Part shown: piece by piece, positions 41,318 through 50,028 of the stretch
Layout of the letters: each line of letters starts with the position of its first letter
Position numbering within the stretch: position 1 is the stretch's first letter
DNA from: Candidatus Methanoperedens sp. BLZ2
GTDB lineage: Archaea > Halobacteriota > Methanosarcinia > Methanosarcinales > Methanoperedenaceae
Length of the DNA: 64,000 bases
NCBI RefSeq assembly: GCF_002487355.1
Contig: NZ_NTMG01000085.1
Location: 124,001-188,000 of the forward strand
Direction of reading: 5' to 3'
Translations under genes and position numbers: made by a program
Notes under the pieces: generated by a model
What the model saw: only the letters and a program-made list of their open reading frames with translations
Databases searched by the model: none
Told to the model about the DNA's origin: nothing

Positions 41318-43462
41318 TCATTTAAACACCGCAAGCCGCATCGCATTCACTATCACAAGCAGAGAAAGGCCCATATCTCCAAACGCAACAGCCATCCAGA
41401 GAGTTACAATGCCAGGAAAAGCAAGAACAGCAAAACTTCCTTTTACTGCAATTGAAGTAAAGATATTCTGCTTAACTATCCCAAATGTCTTTTTGCTGAG
41501 TTCAAATAAATAAGGAAGCTTTGATATATCATCATGCATTAGCGCTATGTCGGCGGTCTCAAGTGCAACATCGCTGCCGATTGCTCCCATTGCTATACCA
41601 ACAGTCGCCTTTGCCAGCGCAGGGGCATCGTTCACTCCATCGCCTACCATAACTACCCTACCGTATTTCTGGTTCAGTTCCTCGATCATCCTGACCTTAT
41701 CTTCCGGAAGGAGATTTGAATGGTATTCATCAATCTCAAGCTTGTTAGCTATCGTCTTTGCAATTCTATCATTGTCTCCTGTCAGCATCGCCACACGCAT
41801 GTCCTTTTTCTTTAACAAGCGTATGGTTTCAGGCGCAGCGTCCCTGACTTTATCCATTATTGCAATAATTCCCATACATTCCCGGTTCCCTACAAGTATT
41901 GTTGTCTTCCCTTCCTCTTCAAGCTCCTTGACTTTTGCCTGCGGGAAAGGGATCGATAGCTCAGAAAACATTGCAGGACTGCCGATATAATAGGTCTTAC
42001 CGTTTATGTTTCCTTTTAAGCCCTTGCCTGGAATCGCCTTAAATTCGCTGGCAGGTTTTAAACTCACGCTCTCAGACTCAGCTTTTGCAACCACCGCCTT
42101 TGCAAGCGGATGCTCGGATAATGACTCTATGGATGCAGCCATCTCCAGAATTTCCTTAGCCGGATAATTATTGACCTCCAGCGTATCTGTCACCACCGGT
42201 CTTCCCTCGGTCAGGGTGCCTGTCTTGTCAAAAACAAAAACTTTTGCCTTTGCCATCTCCTCTATGTAATTTCCGCCTTTTATCAAGACCCCGTTCTTTG
42301 CAGCGCCTGTTATTCCAGAAACCATTGAAACGGGCGTGGAAATGGCAAGAGCACAGGGACAGGATATAACCAGCAGGACAAGTGCTTTATAAAGCCATTC
42401 ATCAAAAGGCTTACCGAAAACAAGGCTTGGAATTGTAGCCACGCCCACTGCCAAAAATATTACCGCAGGGGTATAATATCGGGCAAATTTATCCACAAAT
42501 TTCTCAGTCGGGGATTTTTTCCGTTCAGCCTCTTCAACCATTTTCACGATCTTTGAGAGCACAGTTTCCTCTGACCTCCTGGAGACCTTTATTTCAAGAT
42601 AGCCGTGTTCGTTAAGAGTCCCGGCATAGACCTGATCCCCTTCCTTTTTGTGAACTGGCATTGATTCTCCGGTGATAGCGGCCTGATTTACGCTTGACTC
42701 TCCATTAATTACAATACCGTCAAGTGGTATTTTCTCGCCAGGTCTTACAACCGCAATATCATTTATATTCGCATCGTGAACATGCAGGTTTACCTCCTTT
42801 CCATTTCTCTTTACAACAGCAGTCTCAGGAGCAAGCTTAATCAACGCCCCAATGGATTTTCTTGCTCTTTCGCCCGCATAATCCTCTAAGAACTCGGCAA
42901 TGAAAAACAGATATACCACAGATGCTCCTTCTTCCCCGTGACCTATGGAAAAGGCACCCACCGCGGCAATGGTCATAAGGAAATTCATATCAAGGCGTTT
43001 TTTCAGAAGAGCTAAAAGCCCCTTTTTCATTATGCTGTATCCGGAGACTACAGTAACCATCAGGTAGAGGATGTTAGCCTGAAGCTGCATTCCCAATACA
43101 AATTCGATATAAAGCCCAAGAGTCAGCAATACAGAGGAAAGTGCTATGATCAGCGTGCTCCTTTGCTTCCAGATGGATGGTTTTTCCTCAAAAATATCAG
43201 TTGCACATGATGAGCAGCTTTCTTCGTGATTTATCTCTTTTCCCTCTTCAATTGCATTATATCCGGCATTCTCAATAGCACCTATAATTTGCGATGTGTT
43301 AATGCGGGATGAATCGTACTTTATTGCTGCTTTTCTCGTAATGAAATTCACGCTTATATCAGATACGCCGTCTAATTTCTTCACAGCGTTCTCCACATTC
43401 ATAGCGCATGAAGGACAGTCCATGCCTTTTACTTTCAATTCGCATTCATTTGGCTCGACCAT
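41318..43462 (-). CDS. Zn/Cd/Pb-type P1B ATPase
   Basis: 714 aa. One HMA domain with GMDCPSCAMNVENAVK, a CSSC spacer (ESCSSCATDIF), CPC site SCPCALAISTP, AITGES, DKTGTLTEG, SEHPLAKAV and GDGVNDAPAL. The CPC with S/A context and K-rich TM regions suits the Zn/Cd/Pb group rather than the copper group, but metal choice needs testing. Convergent with the NapH-like gene and divergent from the efflux-carrier gene at 43550. Confidence 0.9.
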   Translation of the reverse strand: MVEPNECELKVKGMDCPSCAMNVENAVKKLDGVSDISVNFITRKAAIKYDSSRINTSQIIGAIENAGYNAIEEGKEINHEESCSSCATDIFEEKPSIWKQRSTLIIALSSVLLTLGLYIEFVLGMQLQANILYLMVTVVSGYSIMKKGLLALLKKRLDMNFLMTIAAVGAFSIGHGEEGASVVYLFFIAEFLEDYAGERARKSIGALIKLAPETAVVKRNGKEVNLHVHDANINDIAVVRPGEKIPLDGIVINGESSVNQAAITGESMPVHKKEGDQVYAGTLNEHGYLEIKVSRRSEETVLSKIVKMVEEAERKKSPTEKFVDKFARYYTPAVIFLAVGVATIPSLVFGKPFDEWLYKALVLLVISCPCALAISTPVSMVSGITGAAKNGVLIKGGNYIEEMAKAKVFVFDKTGTLTEGRPVVTDTLEVNNYPAKEILEMAASIESLSEHPLAKAVVAKAESESVSLKPASEFKAIPGKGLKGNINGKTYYIGSPAMFSELSIPFPQAKVKELEEEGKTTILVGNRECMGIIAIMDKVRDAAPETIRLLKKKDMRVAMLTGDNDRIAKTIANKLEIDEYHSNLLPEDKVRMIEELNQKYGRVVMVGDGVNDAPALAKATVGIAMGAIGSDVALETADIALMHDDISKLPYLFELSKKTFGIVKQNIFTSIAVKGSFAVLAFPGIVTLWMAVAFGDMGLSLLVIVNAMRLAVFK

Positions 43463-43549
43463 GGAGACTTATAGTTCATATTTTTAAAAGTAGGTTGTGC
43501 TAAGAAATTGGGTAAATGTTAATAAGGTTTAGAGAGATGAGTCCAAGAA

Positions 43550-44491
43550 ATGGAAGCCCGAAACCAACCTTTGGTATTTTTTGCAGCCATACTCATTGGT
43601 CTTGCATCAAGTAATATCGAGGCTGTTGGGAATATTTCGATATTGATAATTCCATCACTTATAGTAATGCTGTATTTTGTTTTTGTAGATGTAAAAGTTG
43701 CTGATGTTTCAAAAGCTGCAAGAAACCGCCCTCTTATATCCGCTTCTCTTGGTCTTAATTTTATATTCACGCCAGTTCTGGCCTATGTTATTGGCTGGAT
43801 ATTCCTCTCTGACATTCCGGATCTTTGGATAGGGCTTATCATGCTTTTGGTTACACCATGTACTGACTGGTATCTTACTTATACAAAGATTGCCAGGGGG
43901 GATGTTCCAGCCTGTCTAACCCTGCTGCCATGGAACCTTATACTTCAGTTGGCTTTACTACCTATTTATCTAAAAATCTTCGTGGGTGAACTCATAAATA
44001 TTGAACTCAAAATGATCATAGACGCTATGGGACTTGTTCTCACAGTTCCTATTCTCGGAGCTGCTTTTTCCAGATGGGCGCTACCTGAAGATTTGAAGGA
44101 AAAACTTATATCAAAGAGTTCTTCCATGCAGATGTGGGCGCTGGCGTTTGCAATATTCTCCATGTTTGCTTCGCAGGGGAGCATATTATTGAAAACCCCC
44201 TCTCTTTTTATCAAATTTCTACTTCCGCTTTTCCTTTTTTATCTGATCATATTTACATTAGGGCTTATCATTGGAAAGATCTTGAGCTTTGAATTTCGCA
44301 GGATTGTATGTCTTGTCATGACGACGACTGCAAAAAACTCCCCTCTTTCTTTAGCTATAGCAGTAGCAGCATTTCCAGATAGACCTCTGATTGCTCTGGC
44401 GTTGGTGCTTGCGCCGCTTATCGAAATCCCTGTACTGCTATTGCTCTCAAAAGTCTTGCCTTTATGGGAGAAGTACGGATATGCAAATTAG
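43550..44491 (+). CDS. ACR3/BASS-type arsenite or organic anion efflux carrier
   Basis: 313 aa, ten hydrophobic helices. Features: LIMLLVTPCTDWYLTYTKIA (ACR3-like TPC motif with the key Cys), VPILGAAFSRWALP, TTTAKNSPLSLAIA. Probably arsenite export, given the neighbouring ArsR and mercury-type genes. Start at ATG after GTCCAAGAA; RBS weak. Confidence 0.8.
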   Translation: MEARNQPLVFFAAILIGLASSNIEAVGNISILIIPSLIVMLYFVFVDVKVADVSKAARNRPLISASLGLNFIFTPVLAYVIGWIFLSDIPDLWIGLIMLLVTPCTDWYLTYTKIARGDVPACLTLLPWNLILQLALLPIYLKIFVGELINIELKMIIDAMGLVLTVPILGAAFSRWALPEDLKEKLISKSSSMQMWALAFAIFSMFASQGSILLKTPSLFIKFLLPLFLFYLIIFTLGLIIGKILSFEFRRIVCLVMTTTAKNSPLSLAIAVAAFPDRPLIALALVLAPLIEIPVLLLLSKVLPLWEKYGYAN

Positions 44492-44865
44492 ACGGAACAG
44501 CGGCAGACCGTAACATCCTTTATTGCAGATATGCGCTCTACAAACTGTTTGATACTGTCATTATCTCCCTGAAGGATTACCCACTCAGCGCACCTGTCGC
44601 CAAAATTAGTGTGGGTTGCAGATTTGACAATATTTTTAAAATCATGGATGATGTTGTGTACCGGCTGCTCTCTCTTATCGTCATAAACAATAGTAGCGAT
44701 GAATGGAGTAGCGCTGTCAATATGCTCTATCCATTTATTCTGGGCAACGAATCTATGAAGAGCCTCACGGACTGCATCCGAACGGCTGGAGAAACCCAGC
44801 TTATTCGTGATATTGTCGAATTCCTTTAGCTCTGTGCCTGAGAGTGATATGCTTATAACTACCAT
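44488..44865 (-). CDS. NikR-like RHH regulator with altered metal site
   Basis: 125 aa. N-terminal RHH (SISLSGTELKEFDNITNKLG, RSDAVREAL). C-terminal ACT-like domain with HNIIHDFKNIVKSATHTNF..RCAEWVIL. In NikR the nickel ligands are His, HxH and Cys at fixed spacing; here one His of HxH is Thr and the H-to-C distance is one residue longer, so metal specificity may differ. Last gene of the mer-like operon, convergent with the ACR3 gene (4-base overlap). Confidence 0.75.
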   Translation of the reverse strand: MVVISISLSGTELKEFDNITNKLGFSSRSDAVREALHRFVAQNKWIEHIDSATPFIATIVYDDKREQPVHNIIHDFKNIVKSATHTNFGDRCAEWVILQGDNDSIKQFVERISAIKDVTVCRCSV

Positions 44866-44941
44866 GAATACTCTATGATGCTTGATTGCCTGAAATAGTT
44901 ATTTTTCAAATTTTAGCGCTCACTTACTTTCAATGTCCTGT

Positions 44942-45157
44942 TTAACTTCTTGTTGTTGCAATGTATCCAAGATCGCTTACAGCCTTTGCAATGTCTGATA
45001 CTCCCACTATTGCCGGGTCGTACTCCACAACTGCCATTCTTTCATTCAAAGAAACTTTCGCACTTCTGACTCCTTTCTTTTTTCCAAGCGCAAGCTCAAT
45101 GCCTATAGCACATGCCCCGCAGCGCATTCCAGCGATATCAAGAATCAGTTTTTCCAT
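44942..45157 (-). CDS. HMA-domain metallochaperone (MerP/CopZ-like, 71 aa)
   Basis: Single HMA domain: DIAGMRCGACAIGIELALGKKKGV (GMxCxxC), followed by EYDPAIVGVSDIAKAV. No signal peptide, so cytosolic. SD GAGGTGTAATATG. In this operon it may hand Hg or other metal to MerA. Confidence 0.9.
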   Translation of the reverse strand: MEKLILDIAGMRCGACAIGIELALGKKKGVRSAKVSLNERMAVVEYDPAIVGVSDIAKAVSDLGYIATTRS

Positions 45158-45196
45158 ATTACACCTCGTTTTCTGTTTAATTGCCGTCTTTCTGCT

Positions 45197-46588
45197 CTAT
45201 TCAGCACAGCAGCTCATCTTTCTGATATCCCTTCTAAAGGACTGTGCCACAAGTTTTACCGCCTCTGTCATTGTGGGAAAAACATGAACCGTGTCTATAA
45301 TGTCATTAATCGTCATTCCATATTTTACAGCAAGCACTCCTTCATGAATCATATCCGCCGCCAGGGATGCCACTATATGCACGCCGAGTATGCGCTCTGT
45401 TTCTGCATCGATCACCATTTTTACAAGTCCCCGTGTATCCTTTGCCAGCACTGCTCTTGGCACAAGTTCCATCGGGATAGTGCTGCATCTGCAAGTTATG
45501 CCTGTTTCTTCTGCCTTCTTTTCTGTCAGACCGACACTTGCCACTTGCGGTATGGTGAATACGGCATGGGGAACTGCTGAAAAGTCCATCTTTTTCCCTT
45601 TACCTGCCAGGGCGTTCTCAGCCGCAATTGAGCCTTCTTTGCCTGCTACAGTCTCAAGCATTGGTTCGCCTATAACATCACCTGCTGCCCAAATATTTGG
45701 TGATGTGGTTCTCATCTCATCATCCACGATTACTGCGCTGTTCTTATCAACCTGAACACCTGCTCTTTCCAGACCTAAATCCCTCGTATTGGGCTTCCTG
45801 CCTGTTGCCATCAGCAGTTTTTCAGCCTTAAATTCTCTTTTTTCGTCTCCAAAAAATGCAGTTACTACGATATTACAGTTCTCTTTCCTGACACTTCTGA
45901 CACTTGCCCCGGTCTGAATATTTATGCCTTCCTCCTCAAGATAGGCTTTGAGATAATCTGAGATTATGCTTTCCTCTTCAGGTATTATGCCGGGACTTCT
46001 CTGGATCACTGTAACTTTTGTTCCAAAATGAGCGAACATCTGGGCGAATTCCAGACCAATAGCCCTTCCGCCCAGCACTATCATTGATTCAGGGAGTTCG
46101 GATAGCTCCATAGCCTCTACGTTGGTCAGGTAATCTACGCTGTCTATACCTTCTATAGGAAGGATATGTGGAGAGGAACCTGTGGCTATAACGAACTTAT
46201 CGGCATGTAGAGTCCTGCCGTTCACTTTTACTTCGTTTTTGGAATCAAAAACAGCCTGCCCTCTCAGAAGAGTTATCCCTGAAGCATCAATTACATCAAT
46301 ATACCTGCTCTTCCTCAAGCCCTCCACAATCTCTCTTTTCTCGTTTATCGTGCCAGCGAAGTCAAGGGATGAGGTAACGTCCAATCCAGTGTGACCATGA
46401 TTCCTGTAATAGTTGATTTCCCCGACCCTGAGGAGGTGCTTGCTTGGCACGCAGCCAACGTTAACGCAGGTGCCGCCGATTGTACTTTTCTCAACCATCG
46501 CCACTTTTGCTCCTAAATCTACGGCTTTTATCGCCGCCCCGAAAGCAGCAGAGCCGCTGCCGATGATTATTAAGTCAAATTTGTCCAT
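45197..46588 (-). CDS. merA: mercuric reductase (MerA-like flavoprotein)
   Basis: 463 aa. FAD-binding GSGSAAFGAAIKA; redox-active disulfide GGTCVNVGCVPSKHL; NAD site MIVLGGRAIGLEFA; second FAD segment IWAAGDV. C-terminal region HVFPTMTEAVKL lacks the His of the lipoamide dehydrogenase HPTxxE motif and ends in MSCCAE, the paired cysteines that deliver Hg(II) to the active site in MerA. It reduces Hg(II) to Hg(0). The fused N-terminal HMA domain of many MerA is absent; a separate HMA gene follows. Confidence 0.9.
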   Translation of the reverse strand: MDKFDLIIIGSGSAAFGAAIKAVDLGAKVAMVEKSTIGGTCVNVGCVPSKHLLRVGEINYYRNHGHTGLDVTSSLDFAGTINEKREIVEGLRKSRYIDVIDASGITLLRGQAVFDSKNEVKVNGRTLHADKFVIATGSSPHILPIEGIDSVDYLTNVEAMELSELPESMIVLGGRAIGLEFAQMFAHFGTKVTVIQRSPGIIPEEESIISDYLKAYLEEEGINIQTGASVRSVRKENCNIVVTAFFGDEKREFKAEKLLMATGRKPNTRDLGLERAGVQVDKNSAVIVDDEMRTTSPNIWAAGDVIGEPMLETVAGKEGSIAAENALAGKGKKMDFSAVPHAVFTIPQVASVGLTEKKAEETGITCRCSTIPMELVPRAVLAKDTRGLVKMVIDAETERILGVHIVASLAADMIHEGVLAVKYGMTINDIIDTVHVFPTMTEAVKLVAQSFRRDIRKMSCCAE

Positions 46589-46616
46589 GTTATAACCTCA
46601 TTTCTATATCCACTGA

Positions 46617-46901
46617 TTATGTTATTTTCCTTGGTACGCACACCATTGCTTTCGGTTTGCAAACCATGTGGCAGCTCCCATCCCCCACGCAGTTACCAGC
46701 GTTTACAACGACTGAGATTTTCCTGCCATTTAATTCCTTAATCTCGTAAACTCCCTTTGAGCAGACCTTCACGCACATCCCGCAGCCGTTGCATTTCTCT
46801 TTATCAACATATTCTATAAAGGCTGGAGTCCACTTTTCGCCTGACTTTGTTTCACCCTGATAATATGCAACATCATCAAGTTCACAGCAGCAACTCTTCA
46901 T
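46617..46901 (-). CDS. ferredoxin-like protein with two FeS-type motifs (94 aa)
   Basis: MKSCCCELDD start, then CNGCGMCVKVCSKGVYEI and a second cluster-like CVGDGSCHMVCKPKA, with spacing differing from a standard 2[4Fe-4S] ferredoxin (extra residues before the second CxxC). A triple Cys at the N-terminus may bind metal. Start overlaps the stop of the Zn-ribbon gene (ATGA). Probably supplies electrons within the operon. Confidence 0.8.
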   Translation of the reverse strand: MKSCCCELDDVAYYQGETKSGEKWTPAFIEYVDKEKCNGCGMCVKVCSKGVYEIKELNGRKISVVVNAGNCVGDGSCHMVCKPKAMVCVPRKIT

Positions 46902-47065
46902 TTTTCTACACTCACAGTTTCAAAATTGCTGGATTTGCAGGCAGGACAGATTATGCTTTTTCCAAGTCCTTTAAATCTATTTTCGCAATCAAGGCAAACG
47001 TATTCTTTCAAATCCATTTCTATTTTTTCTATATCGAATTCGGGCACATCTCCGACCATGCACAT
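46898..47065 (-). CDS. zinc-ribbon/rubredoxin-like protein (55 aa)
   Basis: Start at the ATG behind GAGGTGAAAAAT; the longer reading lies in the previous gene. Contains YVCLDCENRFKG...IICPACKSSNF, two CxxC knuckles as in rubredoxin/FmdB-like ribbons. Between the AtwA-like ABC protein and the ferredoxin gene. Confidence 0.75.
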   Translation of the reverse strand: MCMVGDVPEFDIEKIEMDLKEYVCLDCENRFKGLGKSIICPACKSSNFETVSVEK

Positions 47066-47070
47066 ATTTT

Positions 47071-48225
47071 TCACCTCAATTTCATGTGTATATCTGTAAG
47101 CGTCCATTTCTCATACCACGGTAATGATTTTAAGATATCCTCTATGTTTTTTCCAAGCTTTTCGGCATAATTGCCTGCTCTATGAATATATTGATACGAC
47201 ATGCCAAGTAAACCTTCAGCTTCATGCTTTTCTGCTTCCTGCAAAGCCTCTTTGAGGCCTTCCTCGTATGTATGCATAAATTTCGGAAGTTCCCCTGAAA
47301 TATCGATACCTGCTTTAGCTGCATAATTTATTGCATTTTCTATATACACATGCATTTCATAGATTTGCCCTTCTGATGCATATCTTTCTGCTTCTTTAAG
47401 CATTTCAGAGATTCCTTTTCGATATGCTGGCTTTAGCCTTTCAAGCTCGATGCTGATATCCTTGTTGAGTTTTACGGCAGTCTCCTTTGCTTTTGATACA
47501 TAAAAGTCAACATCGTTCAAAACATTCAGATCTGCGCACTGCTGAGCTCTTTTAAGAAATCTTTCCAGGTCGTTATTTCTGTCTTCAAGGGTCTTTTCCC
47601 TATCTGCTTTTTCTTCGATCATAATTTCTTCAAGCACCGAACCAACATCTCCCATCGCTGTTATTTTGCCAAGCTTCATATGCGCAGCGTGGTCGCAAAC
47701 ATTCCTGACAAATTCCATGTCGTGAGAAACTATAACAAATGTCGTCCCCGTCTCTTTTCTTGCTGTCAGTATCGAGTTTGCAACTTCGTTCTTTGTGATC
47801 TGGTCCATCGTTCCTGTTGGTTCGTCAAAAATAACAATCCTCGGTTCTCTTATGAGAACCTGCGCCATTGTCACCCTCTGACGTTCTCCAACGCTGAGCT
47901 CATATGATGTCTTCTCTAAAATCTCATGTGCTGTATTTTCATCAAAGCCCACTGCTTTCAATGCAGCAATCGTTTTTGTTCTTGCCAGTTCAGGCTCAAG
48001 TTTCAGACCTATCGACTCGGTCAGATTAGACAATACATTCCTGTGAGGATAAAGGGAATATTCCTGATGCAAATAACCTATATGCGGTTTTGCGCGCCCC
48101 CTGAAATCTGTTCCTTTCTCGGTCATATCAACCCATATATCCCCGATCCTTACATCCACTTTTCCGCTGTCTCTCTCCATAATACCTGCTATGATTTTAG
48201 AGAGTGTTGTTTTACAACCTCGCAA
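47071..48225 (-). CDS. AtwA-like ABC ATPase, N-terminally truncated, with a C-terminal helical repeat
   Basis: 384 codons; start unclear (TTG at 48225, inside the arsR frame). Residues 1-195 resemble the second ABC domain of methyl-CoM reductase component A2: Q-loop LHQEYSLYPHR, signature LSVGERQRV (~110-118), Walker B RIVIFDEPTGTMD, H-switch IVSHD. The P-loop reads RGCKTTLS, one residue short of GxxGCGKTT, so the 5' half of atwA is lost or the loop is altered. Residues ~226-372 contain three ~48-residue repeats (EAExxAxEGxxxxxxxYIxxA-N-YAxKxGxDI) not typical of AtwA. A chimera created by rearrangement is likely. Whether it works as an ATPase is uncertain. Confidence 0.65.
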   Translation of the reverse strand: MRGCKTTLSKIIAGIMERDSGKVDVRIGDIWVDMTEKGTDFRGRAKPHIGYLHQEYSLYPHRNVLSNLTESIGLKLEPELARTKTIAALKAVGFDENTAHEILEKTSYELSVGERQRVTMAQVLIREPRIVIFDEPTGTMDQITKNEVANSILTARKETGTTFVIVSHDMEFVRNVCDHAAHMKLGKITAMGDVGSVLEEIMIEEKADREKTLEDRNNDLERFLKRAQQCADLNVLNDVDFYVSKAKETAVKLNKDISIELERLKPAYRKGISEMLKEAERYASEGQIYEMHVYIENAINYAAKAGIDISGELPKFMHTYEEGLKEALQEAEKHEAEGLLGMSYQYIHRAGNYAEKLGKNIEDILKSLPWYEKWTLTDIHMKLR

Positions 48226-48530
48226 GAAAGAATTCCTTCAAACATTTCCTTCACATGCTTATCCGAAAGATCAAGAATTTGTGAGATAAGCTCGTTCTTT
48301 ATCGAGTAAACCACAAATTTTCCATCTTTTTCGGTGTTTACAAGCCCACAGTTTCGCAGACATGCCATATGGTGCGAGATGAGACTCTGGTCTTTTCCTG
48401 TCGCCTCGCAGATATCATTTACGCACATTCCGCCGTTCTCTTTCAATGCATAGAGTATTGAAAGCCTGGTTTCATCGCTCAATGCGCTGAAGAAATATTT
48501 TTTTGCAGTAGTCAAATCTCCATTTAACAT
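48189..48530 (-). CDS. arsR: ArsR-family metal-responsive repressor
   Basis: 113 aa. Winged helix: ALSDETRLSILYALKENGG, CEATGKDQSLISHHMACLRNCGLV, EKDGKFVVYSI. Possible sensor Cys: CVNDICEA before the recognition helix and C in ACLRNC and ILSCEVV. Its 3' end is fused out of frame to the AtwA-like reading frame. It heads the minus-strand operon 48530-44488 and its own operator GTATG-TT-CATAC is next to the TATA box. Likely senses Hg, As or a related thiophilic metal. Confidence 0.88.
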   Translation of the reverse strand: MLNGDLTTAKKYFFSALSDETRLSILYALKENGGMCVNDICEATGKDQSLISHHMACLRNCGLVNTEKDGKFVVYSIKNELISQILDLSDKHVKEMFEGILSCEVVKQHSLKS

Positions 48531-48536
48531 ATGTAT

Positions 48537-48548
48537 GTATGTTCATAC
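48537..48548 (-). promoter_or_regulatory. ArsR-type operator GTATG-TT-CATAC
   Basis: Inverted repeat between the ArsR start (48530) and a TTTATAAT-like TATA (48550-48565 read leftward). Typical place for repressor to block transcription. Confidence 0.55.
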
Positions 48549-48651
48549 GTTCTATTATAAATAGATTTTGGAATAAAATCAGCATCCTTTCATCCAGAGC
48601 GGCCTTTGCGCTCTAAGATTATTTAATACTAAGCTCATCAGAAACATAATA

Positions 48652-48711
48652 TTCGGTTAACCGAAATATTTAATAACTACTATTGCATTATAAAACATTA
48701 GGTAAACCTAA
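48652..48711 (+). promoter_or_regulatory. tandem DtxR-type iron boxes before the FTR1 gene
   Basis: TTCGGTTAACCGAA (48652-48665) and TTAGGTAAACCTAA (48698-48711) are perfect or near-perfect palindromes sharing TTNGG-N4-CCNAA, the consensus for DtxR/IdeR-type iron-dependent repressors. A TATA-like TTATAAAA lies between them, and the start codon is 14 bases after the second. Strongly suggests iron control of the operon. Confidence 0.75.
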
Positions 48712-48724
48712 TAAAGGTGAGATA

Positions 48725-50017
48725 ATGTTTGAAACACTGACAATTACTTTAAGAGAAGGAATAGAAGCAGCGCTTGTAATTGGTATAATACTTGCATATC
48801 TTGGCAAGACCAATAAAGAGGCGCTGAAGAAATATGTGTACGCTGGAATCATTGCGGCTGTAGTTGGAAGCATCGCAACCGCCATTGCAATACAGATGCT
48901 CCTGGCAGAATGGAGCGAATTTATGGAGGGTTTGATGTTCTTCATAGCTGCAATCTTCCTTGCAACGATGCTTGTATGGATGCACCGAACTTCGAAACAC
49001 ATCAGGCAGGATGTAGAGCAGGGCATTGAAAGCGCCCTTAATAAGTGGCAGGCGCTCGGAGTCCTGGCGCTTACATTTTTCATGATATACAGGGAAGGAG
49101 CAGAAATAGTATTGTTCCTGTCTGCAACAGCAAAAGAGGCAAATATATTCTCTGTACTGGAGGGCGCCGCTGGTTTAAGTTTGGCTGGGCTATTCGGTTA
49201 CCTGTTCATTAAAGGCAGCCTTAAGATGGACCTCGGAAGATTCTTCAAGATAACAGGCGTGATGCTTGCCGTAATAATCTTCCAATTGATAATCGGCGGT
49301 ATTCATGAGTGGTCGGAAGTGGGAATTATAAACTTGAGCCAGACCGGAATGAGTATAATAGGTCCTCTGGTGAAAGAGTCGGCATCCATTCTATTCACGG
49401 GAATAATGCTTGGTTTCCTTGTGCTGTTATTTGTAATGGTACCGTGGAAACAGGTCAGCACTGAGGGTATTGAAGGCATTGAAAAAAGAAAAGCGCTCGG
49501 TGCCATGCGTAAAGAGAGAAACAGGAAAATCACAGTAGGCATAGTAACAGCATTTTTAATATTTGCTTTCGTGAGCGCCCAGATATCGGCGCTGCCGGCG
49601 GGCGTAGACCCAAAGCCTGAAAAAGTGAGCGCAGCAGGAGGCGTGGTAAAGATCCCCATAGCAAGCGCATCAGACGGAAATCTGCATAAATACGTTTGCG
49701 ATATGCAGCATGCGGCAGGTGAAGCCTGCCCGATGCATGGCAGTTCAGGCGAAGCAAATGTGAGGATCCTGGCAATGACAAAGAGCGATGGGAGCGCTGC
49801 CGTAGCTTATGATGCCTGTGCCCTGTGCGGCGCTGCAGGGTATGTACAGGAAGGAGACGAATTGATATGCAAGCGATGCGGCGCACCAATTAATCGCGAT
49901 AGTCTGGAAATGGGGGGAGGATGCAATCCCATCCCTCTTAATTCCACACTTGAGGGTGAACAGATTGTGATAAAAACCGGGGATATCAAAGAAAAGGCTG
50001 ACCTTTTCAAGAATTAA
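48725..50017 (+). CDS. FTR1-type iron permease fused to a DUF2318 domain
   Basis: 430 aa from the ATG after AAAGGTGAGATA. FTR1 motifs TLREGIEAALV (~9-18) and YREGAEIVLF (~122-131) in seven membrane helices, the REGxE ferrous/ferric-iron site. From residue ~325 a DUF2318 domain follows: YVCDMQHAAGEACPMHG, VAYDACALCGAAGYVQEGD, CKRCGAPINRDS, GGCNPIPL (several Cys pairs and the GCNPIPL tail). DUF2318 is usually found with or fused to FTR1 in P19/FetMP-type systems. High-affinity iron import inferred. Confidence 0.92.
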   Translation: MFETLTITLREGIEAALVIGIILAYLGKTNKEALKKYVYAGIIAAVVGSIATAIAIQMLLAEWSEFMEGLMFFIAAIFLATMLVWMHRTSKHIRQDVEQGIESALNKWQALGVLALTFFMIYREGAEIVLFLSATAKEANIFSVLEGAAGLSLAGLFGYLFIKGSLKMDLGRFFKITGVMLAVIIFQLIIGGIHEWSEVGIINLSQTGMSIIGPLVKESASILFTGIMLGFLVLLFVMVPWKQVSTEGIEGIEKRKALGAMRKERNRKITVGIVTAFLIFAFVSAQISALPAGVDPKPEKVSAAGGVVKIPIASASDGNLHKYVCDMQHAAGEACPMHGSSGEANVRILAMTKSDGSAAVAYDACALCGAAGYVQEGDELICKRCGAPINRDSLEMGGGCNPIPLNSTLEGEQIVIKTGDIKEKADLFKN

Positions 50018-50028
50018 AGGAGTTAAAA

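Noticed and set aside
41547-41990. 147-codon + strand ORF
   Set aside because: Antisense shadow of the P-type ATPase gene.
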